From assembly GCA_019308645.1 (NCBI GenBank), contig JAFDHR010000008.1, positions 1-26,077 on the forward strand: a DNA stretch of 26,077 bases, in the 5' to 3' direction. The position numbers and the translations under genes were made by a program. Of the stretch, positions 6,437 to 13,263 are shown piece by piece. The notes under the pieces were generated by a model that searched no databases, had not been told where the DNA came from, and saw only the letters and a list, made by a program, of their open reading frames with translations. Source of the stretch: Deltaproteobacteria bacterium (GTDB lineage: Bacteria > Desulfobacterota > DSM-4660 > Desulfatiglandales > B25-G16). How positions within the stretch are numbered: position 1 is the first letter of the stretch; each line of letters starts with the position of its first letter.

Positions 6437-7414
6437 TTATATTATATAAGGTTTGGTTTCTAATGCCTTAGATGAAACTTTATAAATAACTGTATGAGGT
6501 ATAATTTTGATATTTTCTCTATCAGTTATTTCAGCACATCTTTTAGTGAAACCTTCGATTGGATCATTAGCTAAATAGCGGCTCCCATTCTCAATAAGCG
6601 CTACCAAATCAATTGATTCTATTGCATATAAACGATTATAATGCAGACGGAAAGAGCTTAGGCAATAATAAACGTACTCGATGAGCTGCTCGAATGGACT
6701 CTGGACATTTTGAGCCTTCTTTATCTCGATAAGTGCTACTCTATCCTGTCCATCAATTAGTAAATCTGCCTGACGTTGGAATCCTAATATGAATTGATTA
6801 AAATAAAATGTTTGTTCCGAAAAGGAATTGAGGAATTCAAGGAAGTAGCCTTGGCACCTCTTGTTGAGGATGAGTACCTCTACCCCCGCCTCACTGATTG
6901 GGCGACGAAGAACAGAGGTTGGAAAGACAGGTTCAATGTTGGGCGGCATCTCTGAACAAGCAGAGGAAATAGGCTGTCCAAGTGCAAGACACTTTTCTAC
7001 AAGATATTGACCTTCAGTCTGGGTTAGGGTTGTTGCGTTAACTTGTTTGTTTGCGATGAGGGTAGCTATGATGTATCGATTTAAAAGAAATGAGGGTTTT
7101 GAGGGATCTCTTTCAGCTGAATAGAGATTAACCATAGGGGTTTCTTTAGCATTTTCTTTTCTGAACCAAACCCTATTCTTGTAGCGCACATTTCCACGTT
7201 TATCCATGCCATAGATGGGACGTTTATCTATACGTTGTTGGTCAGAAATAATTTCAAAAGGACCAAAAAGTGCCCATTTGAGGCCATCAAACAGAAAAGC
7301 TATATCTCCAGCTTTGGCGTTCGCAAGTGAGTTTGAAACTGACGCACCGAAGGAGCACCGCTCAAGGCAGCTTTGAGTATACTGAGTTGTGAAGAAAACA
7401 TGATGCTTTCTCAT
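6437..7414 (-). CDS. PD-(D/E)XK nuclease with EVE/DCD-like N-terminal domain
   Basis: 325 residues from the ATG at 7414, chosen because GGTGA lies 5 nt upstream; an in-frame GTG at 7423 lacks such a site. The N-terminal part (FFTTQYTQSCLERCSFGA, then AKAGDIAFLFDG, ALFGPFEI) resembles PUA-superfamily EVE/DCD-type domains, several of which read modified bases. The C-terminal part has a PD-(D/E)XK core: RQADLLIDG with Asp about 217, VALIEIKK with Glu about 230 and Lys about 232, and QLIEYVYY with Gln about 243. No signal peptide or membrane segment is seen. Known proteins with this layout include modification-dependent (type IV) and other restriction endonucleases. The neighbours are a dead methyltransferase fragment (convergent, 6 bp) and a divergent small acidic gene. 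Since no functional methyltransferase is in view, modification dependence is plausible. Both the domain call and the role are inferred from motifs. Confidence 0.7.
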   Translation of the reverse strand: MRKHHVFFTTQYTQSCLERCSFGASVSNSLANAKAGDIAFLFDGLKWALFGPFEIISDQQRIDKRPIYGMDKRGNVRYKNRVWFRKENAKETPMVNLYSAERDPSKPSFLLNRYIIATLIANKQVNATTLTQTEGQYLVEKCLALGQPISSACSEMPPNIEPVFPTSVLRRPISEAGVEVLILNKRCQGYFLEFLNSFSEQTFYFNQFILGFQRQADLLIDGQDRVALIEIKKAQNVQSPFEQLIEYVYYCLSSFRLHYNRLYAIESIDLVALIENGSRYLANDPIEGFTKRCAEITDRENIKIIPHTVIYKVSSKALETKPYII

Positions 7415-7618
7415 ATTAGTCACCGGAGAAGAAGTAAGAAAATATCACTTTATCTTTGATAGCTTTGATCCAAAATGGTTTTGCACCTTTTTAAGGCGAT
7501 TTTTATTCTTCTTGAGCAAGGTTAGAAAAAATTACGAAGTAAGACATTGATTAGAAGCCTAGCAAAAAAAAGATGTGATTTCTAGGGGAATTCATAAATA
7601 AAATGAAGGAGTATTCAA

Positions 7619-7777
7619 ATGATTAAAAAAGTAGAGATTTATTTCAACGATTTAGAACCAGAAGCACAGGCTAATCTACTAGAAGCATTTGAAACAACTG
7701 AGGAGGATGAAAACTGGGAGACATTCCCAATTGCAGTAATCGAACGGGAATTTGAAGTTGATGATATGTATCCATAG
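7619..7777 (+). CDS. Small very acidic protein, 52 residues
   Basis: ATG at 7619 follows AAGGAG with 7 nt spacing, a strong translation signal. The product starts MIKKVEIYFNDLEPEAQANL and ends IEREFEVDDMYP. I count 16 Asp/Glu against 3 Lys/Arg. Similar short acidic proteins with an FxDL-E-QxxLLEAF start and a later NWE-x-FPIAV segment occur as hypothetical genes in anaerobes; no function is known to me. It is transcribed away from the PD-(D/E)XK nuclease, with about 200 bp between their starts. Regulator, inhibitor or antitoxin roles are possible but unsupported. Confidence 0.65.
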   Translation: MIKKVEIYFNDLEPEAQANLLEAFETTEEDENWETFPIAVIEREFEVDDMYP

Positions 7778-7899
7778 AAATCCAATCTCAATAATTTTGA
7801 GAAAAGGACATCTATCACCAAAACGATTATATGTATCTAGAATATTTTGAAATACGGCTTATTAGACAATGTTCCCTTAAATCATTTGAGGAATGAAGA

Positions 7900-8103
7900 A
7901 TGTCAAGCAAGCTGATAGAGATATTTGAAGAAAAAAAATTAGTTGAGAAGATCAGGAAGCGATTGCCTTATTTATTTCATCTTGCAGAATTAGAAAGCTC
8001 GAGAGCAGGGCAAATTGGTATGGAAGTTGGCTCTCTTTGGGAATGAATTAAGACAATTACAGGCAAGGGATTCAGTGGCGTTAAGCTCATATGGACAGCG
8101 TAG
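7900..8103 (+). pseudogene. ThaI-like type II restriction endonuclease, internally deleted
   Basis: Codons 1-48 from ATG 7900 (IEIFEEKKLVEKIRKRLPYL, then AELESSRAGQIGMEVGSLWE) match the N-terminus of ThaI-type restriction enzymes as I recall them. After TGA (8044) the same frame continues IKTITGKGFSGVKLIWTA, which in intact relatives lies further into the catalytic domain, and ends at TAG 8101. So tens of residues between the two blocks were deleted, and the rest of the C-terminus is gone. GAGGA precedes the ATG. It presumably paired with the methyltransferase now broken at 6077. The TGA sits at the deletion join, so it is not a selenocysteine codon. Confidence 0.65.
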
Positions 8104-8281
8104 AAATAGCTATTGAAATGATCACTGGCACTTCCAATAATACAGTATATGCGCCTCGGGCTATCGCCCTTGCCTTTTCGGGATATTGCTCCCTTCGGTC
8201 GCAACGTCGTATATGCTGGAAACGTTATCGGAAATGACCGCAAATTAATCTGAAGGATAAAATATACAATGCCCTGATTGT
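8104..8281. other. GC-richer stretch with small hairpins, unexplained
   Basis: Between the restriction-enzyme remnant and the toxin gene. Within about 8143-8230 the base composition is richer in G+C than around it. It holds GGGC-TATC-GCCC, two direct copies of GTATATGC about 60 bp apart, and the block TGGAAACGTTATCGGAAATG. It may be a small dispersed repeat. No gene is supported. Confidence 0.3.
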
Positions 8282-8575
8282 TTATGGATGAGGGGTTATT
8301 GCGATGATAGTAATCTGATTTTGATTAGGACCATAATACCAAAAAATTCTGTATTCCGCAGGAGTTGATTGTTCGGCGTATGCCTCGAATACTTTCTTTC
8401 CACTGGGTCCTTTTAGGCTGGTGAATTCATGTGTTTTAAGGCTCTTATGTCTGGGATTTGAAGAAAGAAAGCCTATAGCTTTTTTGGCTGCTTTGTATAT
8501 TCTTTCAAGCCCCTTATCAGTCTTAAGTCTATTCAATTGATCTCTTGCTTCATCAGTGAGGAATATTTCAAACAA
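8282..8575 (-). CDS. RelE/ParE-superfamily toxin
   Basis: 97 residues, typical of type II toxins: MFEIFLTDEARDQLNRLK, a Lys-rich helix (AAKKAIGFLSSNPRHKSLKT), GPSGKKVFEAYAE, and the closing strand pair YRIFWYYG and ITIIAITPHP. The fold family acts as ribosome-dependent mRNA interferases or gyrase poisons; which applies here cannot be read. It starts at TTG (8573-8575) with AGGA about 9 nt upstream and lies 9 nt after the antitoxin stop, so the two are co-transcribed. Identification rests on length, the secondary-structure pattern and the partner. Confidence 0.75.
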   Translation of the reverse strand: MFEIFLTDEARDQLNRLKTDKGLERIYKAAKKAIGFLSSNPRHKSLKTHEFTSLKGPSGKKVFEAYAEQSTPAEYRIFWYYGPNQNQITIIAITPHP

Positions 8576-8584
8576 TTTGCAATC

Positions 8585-8863
8585 CTAAAGTTCATCGAGG
8601 TTAATTTTTGTTATTTTACCTTCAGATGCATCCTTCAAACCCTTTTGAACACTTTCAAAGGCTTCACTATTTTGAAAAAGCCAAAGTTCTGAAGCTGGAA
8701 TTTCAACAATTGGTCGTAAAAGGACTTCACCCCGGTCGTTTTTGTATAATCGAATCCTTTTAAAGTCCTTGAAGATTTCACCAAGAGTGAGCCGGTTTCG
8801 TTCATCCATTGTTCTTGTGCCAATCTCCTGGAAATCGTCATTAATTTTAATATTATTTTGCAT
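8585..8863 (-). CDS. Antitoxin of the RelE-type module
   Basis: 92 residues from ATG 8863, preceded by AAGGAGG with good spacing; longer starts lie inside the promoter. The N-terminal segment DFQEIGTRTMDERNRLTLGE, followed by RIRLYKNDRGEVLLRPIV, resembles a swapped-hairpin AbrB-like DNA-binding domain. The C-terminal part (FQNSEAFESVQKGLKDASEG) is the expected toxin-wrapping helix. It should neutralise the toxin at 8282 and repress its own promoter; a palindrome overlapping the -35 box supports that. Confidence 0.75.
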   Translation of the reverse strand: MQNNIKINDDFQEIGTRTMDERNRLTLGEIFKDFKRIRLYKNDRGEVLLRPIVEIPASELWLFQNSEAFESVQKGLKDASEGKITKINLDEL

Positions 8864-8891
8864 GTTGACCACCTCCTTGCTGTACTCTATA

Positions 8892-8928
8892 ATTATAATA
8901 GAATTCCCATACTGGGTCAATGGGAATT
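8892..8928 (-). promoter_or_regulatory. Sigma-70 promoter with overlapping operator for the toxin-antitoxin operon
   Basis: On the minus strand a -35 box TTGACC (8915-8920) and a perfect -10 TATAAT (8892-8897) are separated by exactly 17 nt. A perfect inverted repeat AATTCCCAT/ATGGGAATT (8902-8910 and 8920-8928, 9-nt spacer) covers the spacer and touches the -35 box. This is what autoregulation by an antitoxin would need. The leader to the antitoxin ATG is short (about 20-25 nt). Confidence 0.8.
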
Positions 8929-9023
8929 ATAAATTCATTTATTTCGTTTGTGCCGAAAACGTTTACTGAAATACGTGCCTTTGATAAATATCACAATAGA
9001 ACAAAATGAAGAAAGGAGGAATT

Positions 9024-9815
9024 ATGTTATCTGCAATTGAGCTAAAAGAGCAGGTTTAGGCTATTGGTGCGGACTTGGTGGGTATAGCTGGGGTTGATTC
9101 GCCTCTGTTGAGAGAGCACGGCGAAAAGCCAGAACAACTTTTGCCTGGAGCTCGCTCCCTTATCAGTATTGGTGTTACCCTAAATAAGACTGCCGTATGT
9201 TCGGGCAATATCCGTTTGGCCCGCTATGACACTATATGCGTTTATGAGCGCATCAATCATATATGCATGGAGACGATCCGGATACTTGCCAGCCAGGGTG
9301 CCAGGGCGGTCAGCGTGCCCCCTTATCTCCCCGTAGATATGGGAAGTGAGGTGAAGGGTATGAGGGGTGAAATCAATCACAAAACAGTTGCAGCCATTGC
9401 AGGTTTGGGCGGTATTGGATTAAACCTTTTATTGGTAACACCAGAATTTGGCCCCTTTGTGCGTCTGGGTACTATTGTTACCGATGCAGTACTGAGCGCT
9501 GACCAGCCCTTGTCTGAAAATCCTTGTGACCTCTGTGGTTTGTGTCGAGATGCCTGCCCTGCAAAAGCCATCCAAGAAGATGGAACTCTCGATTATAGGG
9601 CTTGTACTTCTCATATCCTACGAAACGGCTTGCCAGGGATCATTGCCATTGCAAGAAAGATGATAGGGGCTGATGAAAATGCGATTAAGGGCATAATCTA
9701 TAGCCCTGATTTCTGGGACATCTGGCAATCTACTGTTTCTGGCTCTTTCTATAGCTGTTTCGAGTGTATTGCAGCCTGTCCCATTGGTTTCGATAAATCA
9801 GGTGATTCCAGTTAA
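9024..9815 (+). pseudogene. Two-cluster 4Fe-4S protein (epoxyqueuosine reductase-like) with in-frame TAG
   Basis: ATG 9024 has a textbook ribosome binding site (AGGAGG at 9014-9019), but codon 12 (9057-9059) is TAG. After it the frame is intact for 251 codons. It has the C-terminal ferredoxin part of COG1600-like proteins: CDLCGLCRDACP (Cys about 168, 171, 174, 178) and SCFECIAACPIG (about 245, 248, 252). The middle has AAIAGLGGIGLNLLLVTPEF. The remnant at 5899 has CAG at the same codon, so a single C-to-T change explains the TAG. Translation could restart at TTG 9075, but no ribosome binding site precedes it. It overlaps no neighbour; a methyltransferase and split permease follow within the same direction. 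It may be a very recent pseudogene, a leaky gene, or a sequencing error. The substrate is unknown. Confidence 0.8.
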
Positions 9816-9831
9816 CAAAGAAAAGGGGAAC

Positions 9832-10464
9832 ATGACAGAGCATAAAGAGCAATATTGGAGCAAATTTGCCTTCACGTATAGTGACGATCAAGACTATGTT
9901 GTTGGAAAGACAATTTCACAATTAATTATAAATAGATTATCTGAAGAACATGATCTGGGAGATGTTATAGAATTTGGATGTGGAACAGGGTATTTCACTA
10001 AAGAAATAGCTAAAAAAGCAAGAAATGTTATTGCCACAGACCTTTCAGATGAGATGTTAGAAATTGCAAGAATACAATTAAAAGAGTCCCGGAATATAAA
10101 CATCCAAAAGGCTAACTGTGAAGATACGTATTTTCCATCGGGAAGATTTGATACCGTATTTATGGCTAATTTGATACATATATTAATAAATCCTATAAAG
10201 GCTCTCCAAGAAAGTCATCAAATTTTAAGAAATGGAGGATTATTAATTATTGTAGATTTTACAGGTTACAGTATGAAATTGTTTGAAAAAATGAAATTGG
10301 GTATAAGATATCTTAGGAAGTGGGGCATGCCACCACGCTATGCGCGAAACAACTTATCTCCTGATGAACTCGCCTCCCTTGTAGAAAATATGGATTTTAA
10401 AGTAGAGGAAGTTCAAATTATGGGAGATAAAACAAAGGCATTATATATAAGGGGAAGAAAATAG
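9832..10464 (+). CDS. Class I SAM-dependent methyltransferase
   Basis: 210 residues. SAM-binding motif I VIEFGCGTGYFT (45-56), the acidic residue after strand 2 in ATDLSDEMLEIAR (Asp about 70), NCEDTYFPSGRFDTVFMAN as motif II region, and LRNGGLLIIVDFTG as motif III. This is a Methyltransf_11/25 type small-molecule or tRNA methyltransferase; the substrate cannot be read. ATG 9832 has AAGGGG 3-8 nt upstream, and a longer frame from 9769 would overlap the 4Fe-4S gene, so I prefer the shorter start. It starts 16 nt after that gene and may be co-transcribed with it. No ArsM-type cysteines are seen. Confidence 0.85.
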   Translation: MTEHKEQYWSKFAFTYSDDQDYVVGKTISQLIINRLSEEHDLGDVIEFGCGTGYFTKEIAKKARNVIATDLSDEMLEIARIQLKESRNINIQKANCEDTYFPSGRFDTVFMANLIHILINPIKALQESHQILRNGGLLIIVDFTGYSMKLFEKMKLGIRYLRKWGMPPRYARNNLSPDELASLVENMDFKVEEVQIMGDKTKALYIRGRK

Positions 10465-10583
10465 GTATTATATTCAAAAGCACTGAGCACATGTATTGGT
10501 TGCAGACTGGGGGAGCAGCAGGATTAGATTCAGATTCTAATATAATAAAATGGGTAATTTAGAAAGAAACTGTTAGAGGCAGG

Positions 10584-11066
10584 ATGTATTATTTATATAT
10601 AGCTACAGGATTCGCATTATTACTTTCTTTCATTATAAACCGTGAGAAAACCCTCGAAGCTGTTAAGATAGCCTTTAGGCGATTTGTAAATATTTTGCCT
10701 GCCTTTTTGGGTATGCTTATTCTTGTCTCAATTGTCCTTTTTCTCATCCCTGATAAACTTATCTCAAATTATCTTGGAAAAAACAATATATTCATCGGGG
10801 TTCTCTTTGCCTCCTTTTTTGGCTCCATAACATTGATGCCCGGGTTTATTGCCTTTCCATTATGTGGCATTTTATTAAAAAAAGGAGTGCTGTATATGGT
10901 TTTATCTGCTTTTTCAACAACTTTAATGATGGTAGGGGTTCTTACGTATCCAATAGAAAAGGAGTATTTCGGGGTACGATTAACTATATTAAGAAATATA
11001 ATGAGCCTCTTTATCGCTTTTGTTGTGGCTGTGATGACTGGTGTTTTCTTTAGAGAGATTTTTTGA
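10584..11066 (+). CDS. Permease of the DUF318/ArsP type, first half
   Basis: 160 residues with about five hydrophobic segments (starts near 5, 37, 70, 102 and 138). The core GVLFASFFGSITLMPGFIAF resembles one half of the DUF318 (ArsP-like) permeases, which normally have both halves in one chain of about 300-350 residues. Start ATG 10584 follows GAGGCAGG. The stop overlaps the next gene's ATG (TGATG), so translation is coupled and the two halves probably form one inner-membrane transporter. The substrate is unknown; organoarsenicals are known for ArsP but cannot be assumed here. Confidence 0.75.
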   Translation: MYYLYIATGFALLLSFIINREKTLEAVKIAFRRFVNILPAFLGMLILVSIVLFLIPDKLISNYLGKNNIFIGVLFASFFGSITLMPGFIAFPLCGILLKKGVLYMVLSAFSTTLMMVGVLTYPIEKEYFGVRLTILRNIMSLFIAFVVAVMTGVFFREIF

Positions 11067-11611
11067 TGAAGCGGGATAATAGTATTAAAATTGCTGGCAT
11101 ATCAGGGTATCTTCTTTTCTTACTTGTTTCTCTTGCGTTTGGGTTTGCCCCTGGGAAAGAAATTGGCAGTAATTTTGTCTCCTTTTCTATAGATATGCTT
11201 AAGCTATTACCCTGCGCTTTCATTTTAATAGGCCTTTTTGAGGTATGGGTAAAAAGAGAAACAGTTGAAAGGCATTTTGGTGAAGAATCTGGTATCAGAG
11301 GCTATATATGGGCGTTGCTCCTTGGTGGCACCACGGTCGGCGGTTTGTATGTGTCCTTTCCGGTTGCTTATTCACTCTATGGGAAAGGCGCAAAACTTAG
11401 CATTATCCTCACCTATATTGGGGCTTCGGGGATATGTAGAGTCCCAATGGCAATATTTGAGACATCTTTTATGGGGATAAAATTCACAATAATCAGGCTA
11501 ATGGTGTCTATACCGTTAGTGATTTTGACTTCAATAGCATTGGGTGATTATTTAACAAAAAGAAACTATCACCCTGTAAAGAGAAAACAAAGGGAAGGTT
11601 GCGAAGAATAG
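11066..11611 (+). CDS. Permease of the DUF318/ArsP type, second half
   Basis: 181 residues. Hydrophobic segments near 10-26, 43-60, 78-100, 110-135 and 140-160, with conserved-looking glycine-rich cores ALLLGGTTVGGLYVSFPVAY and YIGASGICRVPMAIFE that match the C-terminal half of DUF318 permeases. The start ATG (11066-11068) overlaps the stop of the first half by one base; the upstream TTG at 11063 is less likely. The basic tail KRNYHPVKRKQREG suggests a cytosolic C-terminus. It is the last gene of the plus-strand group; maf converges on it 47 bp downstream. Confidence 0.75.
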   Translation: MKRDNSIKIAGISGYLLFLLVSLAFGFAPGKEIGSNFVSFSIDMLKLLPCAFILIGLFEVWVKRETVERHFGEESGIRGYIWALLLGGTTVGGLYVSFPVAYSLYGKGAKLSIILTYIGASGICRVPMAIFETSFMGIKFTIIRLMVSIPLVILTSIALGDYLTKRNYHPVKRKQREGCEE

Positions 11612-11658
11612 ACTATTAAAAAACCGGCAGAGGACTCTGTGAATAAGCCCGTAAATAT

Positions 11659-12276
11659 CTATTCTGTTGGAGGGAAGTTATTAAGTGCTCCACATGTAAT
11701 CAGCGCATTGATAACCTCATATACTGGTAGTCCGACTACATTGGTGTATGATCCATTGATTTTTTCGATCATAAAAGAGCCAATCCCTTGAATAGCATAT
11801 GCACCTGCCTTTCCAAAAGGTTCGCCTGTGTTAATATAGGCCGCGATTTCGATATCACTCAATTCTTTTATTTTTACCTTTGTCATAACTGCTTCAAGGT
11901 GCACTAATTTTCTTCCTGGATCATGAATACAGAACCCGGTAATTACATCATGAGTCTTTCCTTTTAAAAGATGGAGCATCTCCCGACACTCCCCAGGATT
12001 CTTTGGCTTACCAAAAATGGTCTTATTTATTACCACTATCGTATCGGCGCCAAGTATCCAACGATTGTTATAGTAGGTCTGTATTGATTCAACCTTTTGT
12101 ATGGCAATATGGCAGGCAATATCTGCCGGTTGTGTTTCTCCGTAAAGGGTTTCTTCAATCATGCTTCCAGCTGGCTCAAAGGGAATTCCAATCTGTTTCA
12201 GGATAGCTTTTCGTCTCGGTGAGATTGAAGCCAGCACAAGCAGATTATTTTCATTAATAGGTCGGTGGCTCATCAT
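11659..12276 (-). CDS. maf: Maf-family nucleotide pyrophosphatase
   Basis: 205 residues. Maf proteins hydrolyse non-canonical or canonical nucleoside triphosphates to monophosphates and are linked to septum control. Visible: ASISPRRKAILKQIG (P-loop-like substrate motif, 16-30), Glu in EETLYGETQP, WILGADTIVV with the catalytic Asp, FGKPKNPGE, and GKAGAYAIQGIGS near the C-terminus. The start overlaps the tatD stop (ATGATGA), so maf is translated downstream of tatD in one operon; the second ATG at 12273 is equally possible. Confidence 0.93.
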   Translation of the reverse strand: MMSHRPINENNLLVLASISPRRKAILKQIGIPFEPAGSMIEETLYGETQPADIACHIAIQKVESIQTYYNNRWILGADTIVVINKTIFGKPKNPGECREMLHLLKGKTHDVITGFCIHDPGRKLVHLEAVMTKVKIKELSDIEIAAYINTGEPFGKAGAYAIQGIGSFMIEKINGSYTNVVGLPVYEVINALITCGALNNFPPTE

Positions 12277-13049
12277 TCAGGAAAAGAAAGATTAAACAAT
12301 TGACAGACATTTTTACTTGTTTGATATGATACTTCCTCAAAAGAGATGCCCCTTAGCTTTGCTATTTTTTGCGCAGTATGAATAATGTAGGATGGTTCAT
12401 TTCTTTTGCCTCTGTATGGTGTAGGGGCAAGAAAGGGAGCATCTGTTTCAAGAAGCAATCTATTCAAAGGAATTCTTCTCACAACATCCTGGGTCTGGCT
12501 TGCATTGTTAAATGTTACAGTACCAGGAATAGAAATGTAATACCCCATGTTGATAAAGGTTTTTGCCAGTTTGTAGTCCCCTGAAAAACAGTGTATCATG
12601 CCGTGTAGCTCGTTTCTTTTGAAAGAGGAGAGTATATTTACAGTCTCTGTGTGGGCTTCCCTATCATGAATTACAACAGGGAGATCAAGAGAGATAGCAA
12701 TGGCAAGCTGTTGTGTAAACACCTCTATTTGTTTTTGTCTGGCTGAGCGGTTGCGGAAAAAATCAAGCCCTATTTCACCGATGGCAACAATTTTATCTTG
12801 TTGCGCTATCAACGGTATTTGCTCAAGATCATTTTTATTAGCATTATCAGCATTGTGGGGATGAATTCCAACTGCGGCAGAAACAGGGGGATAGTGTGTG
12901 GTTAATTTCACTGCATTCAGAGAACTTTTAATATCAATACCTACGGTAATTATACGCCCTACATCAGCAGATAAGGCCCTATCAATAACCTGATCCCTAT
13001 TAGAGTCAAACTGCTTCATATCCAAATGCGCATGAGAATCAATCAGCAT
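12273..13049 (-). CDS. tatD: TatD-family metal-dependent hydrolase (DNase-like)
   Basis: 258 residues, the usual length. Metal ligands are all present: DSHAHLD (His6, His8), the Glu in AIGEIGLDFF, the His in PVVIHDREA, the His in MIHCFSGD, and the Asp in LLLETDAPFLAPTPYRG. These proteins are TIM-barrel 3'-5' exonucleases or deoxyribonucleases; paralogues (YcfH, YjjV) share the signatures, so the exact orthologue is unclear. First gene of a tatD-maf operon, divergent from pilB across about 210 bp. Confidence 0.93.
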   Translation of the reverse strand: MLIDSHAHLDMKQFDSNRDQVIDRALSADVGRIITVGIDIKSSLNAVKLTTHYPPVSAAVGIHPHNADNANKNDLEQIPLIAQQDKIVAIGEIGLDFFRNRSARQKQIEVFTQQLAIAISLDLPVVIHDREAHTETVNILSSFKRNELHGMIHCFSGDYKLAKTFINMGYYISIPGTVTFNNASQTQDVVRRIPLNRLLLETDAPFLAPTPYRGKRNEPSYIIHTAQKIAKLRGISFEEVSYQTSKNVCQLFNLSFPE

Positions 13050-13091
13050 AATAAAATAATAATGTTATAGTGAGTTAAAGTTAAAATAATT

Positions 13092-13141
13092 GTAACTCAG
13101 GTTGTCGGGTTCACCGTGGAACTTTGAACCTGTGTAGTTAC
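13092..13141. repeat. Imperfect inverted repeat between tatD and pilB
   Basis: GTAACT-CAGGTT (13092-13103) pairs with AACCTG-AGTTAC (13127-13141) with a 3-nt bulge. Inside is a second smaller pairing GGTTCA/TGAACC. It sits in the divergent promoter region and could be an operator or a structural element; there is no evidence for either beyond position. Confidence 0.45.
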
Positions 13142-13263
13142 TATATTTTTAAGTGATCAAGGGTATTTTTTCAAATGAAAAATGAAATTAAATAATCTGG
13201 AAAAAATTTAAAAGATATGGTATTTATAAATATTAAAATTATTTACTGCAAAAGGTGAGAGAG

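Noticed and set aside
8044..8046. TGA in the ThaI-like frame as selenocysteine
   Set aside because: The codon sits exactly where an internal deletion joins two distant parts of the protein, and no redox function is expected there.
8143..8230. Integron attC site
   Set aside because: The GTT-R-R-R-Y core and its complementary partner are not present with correct spacing, and no integrase is in the window.
9057..9059. TAG as a pyrrolysine codon
   Set aside because: The nearby paralogue has Gln (CAG) at the same codon, the position is near the N-terminus far from any catalytic motif, and several intact genes in the window end in TAG.
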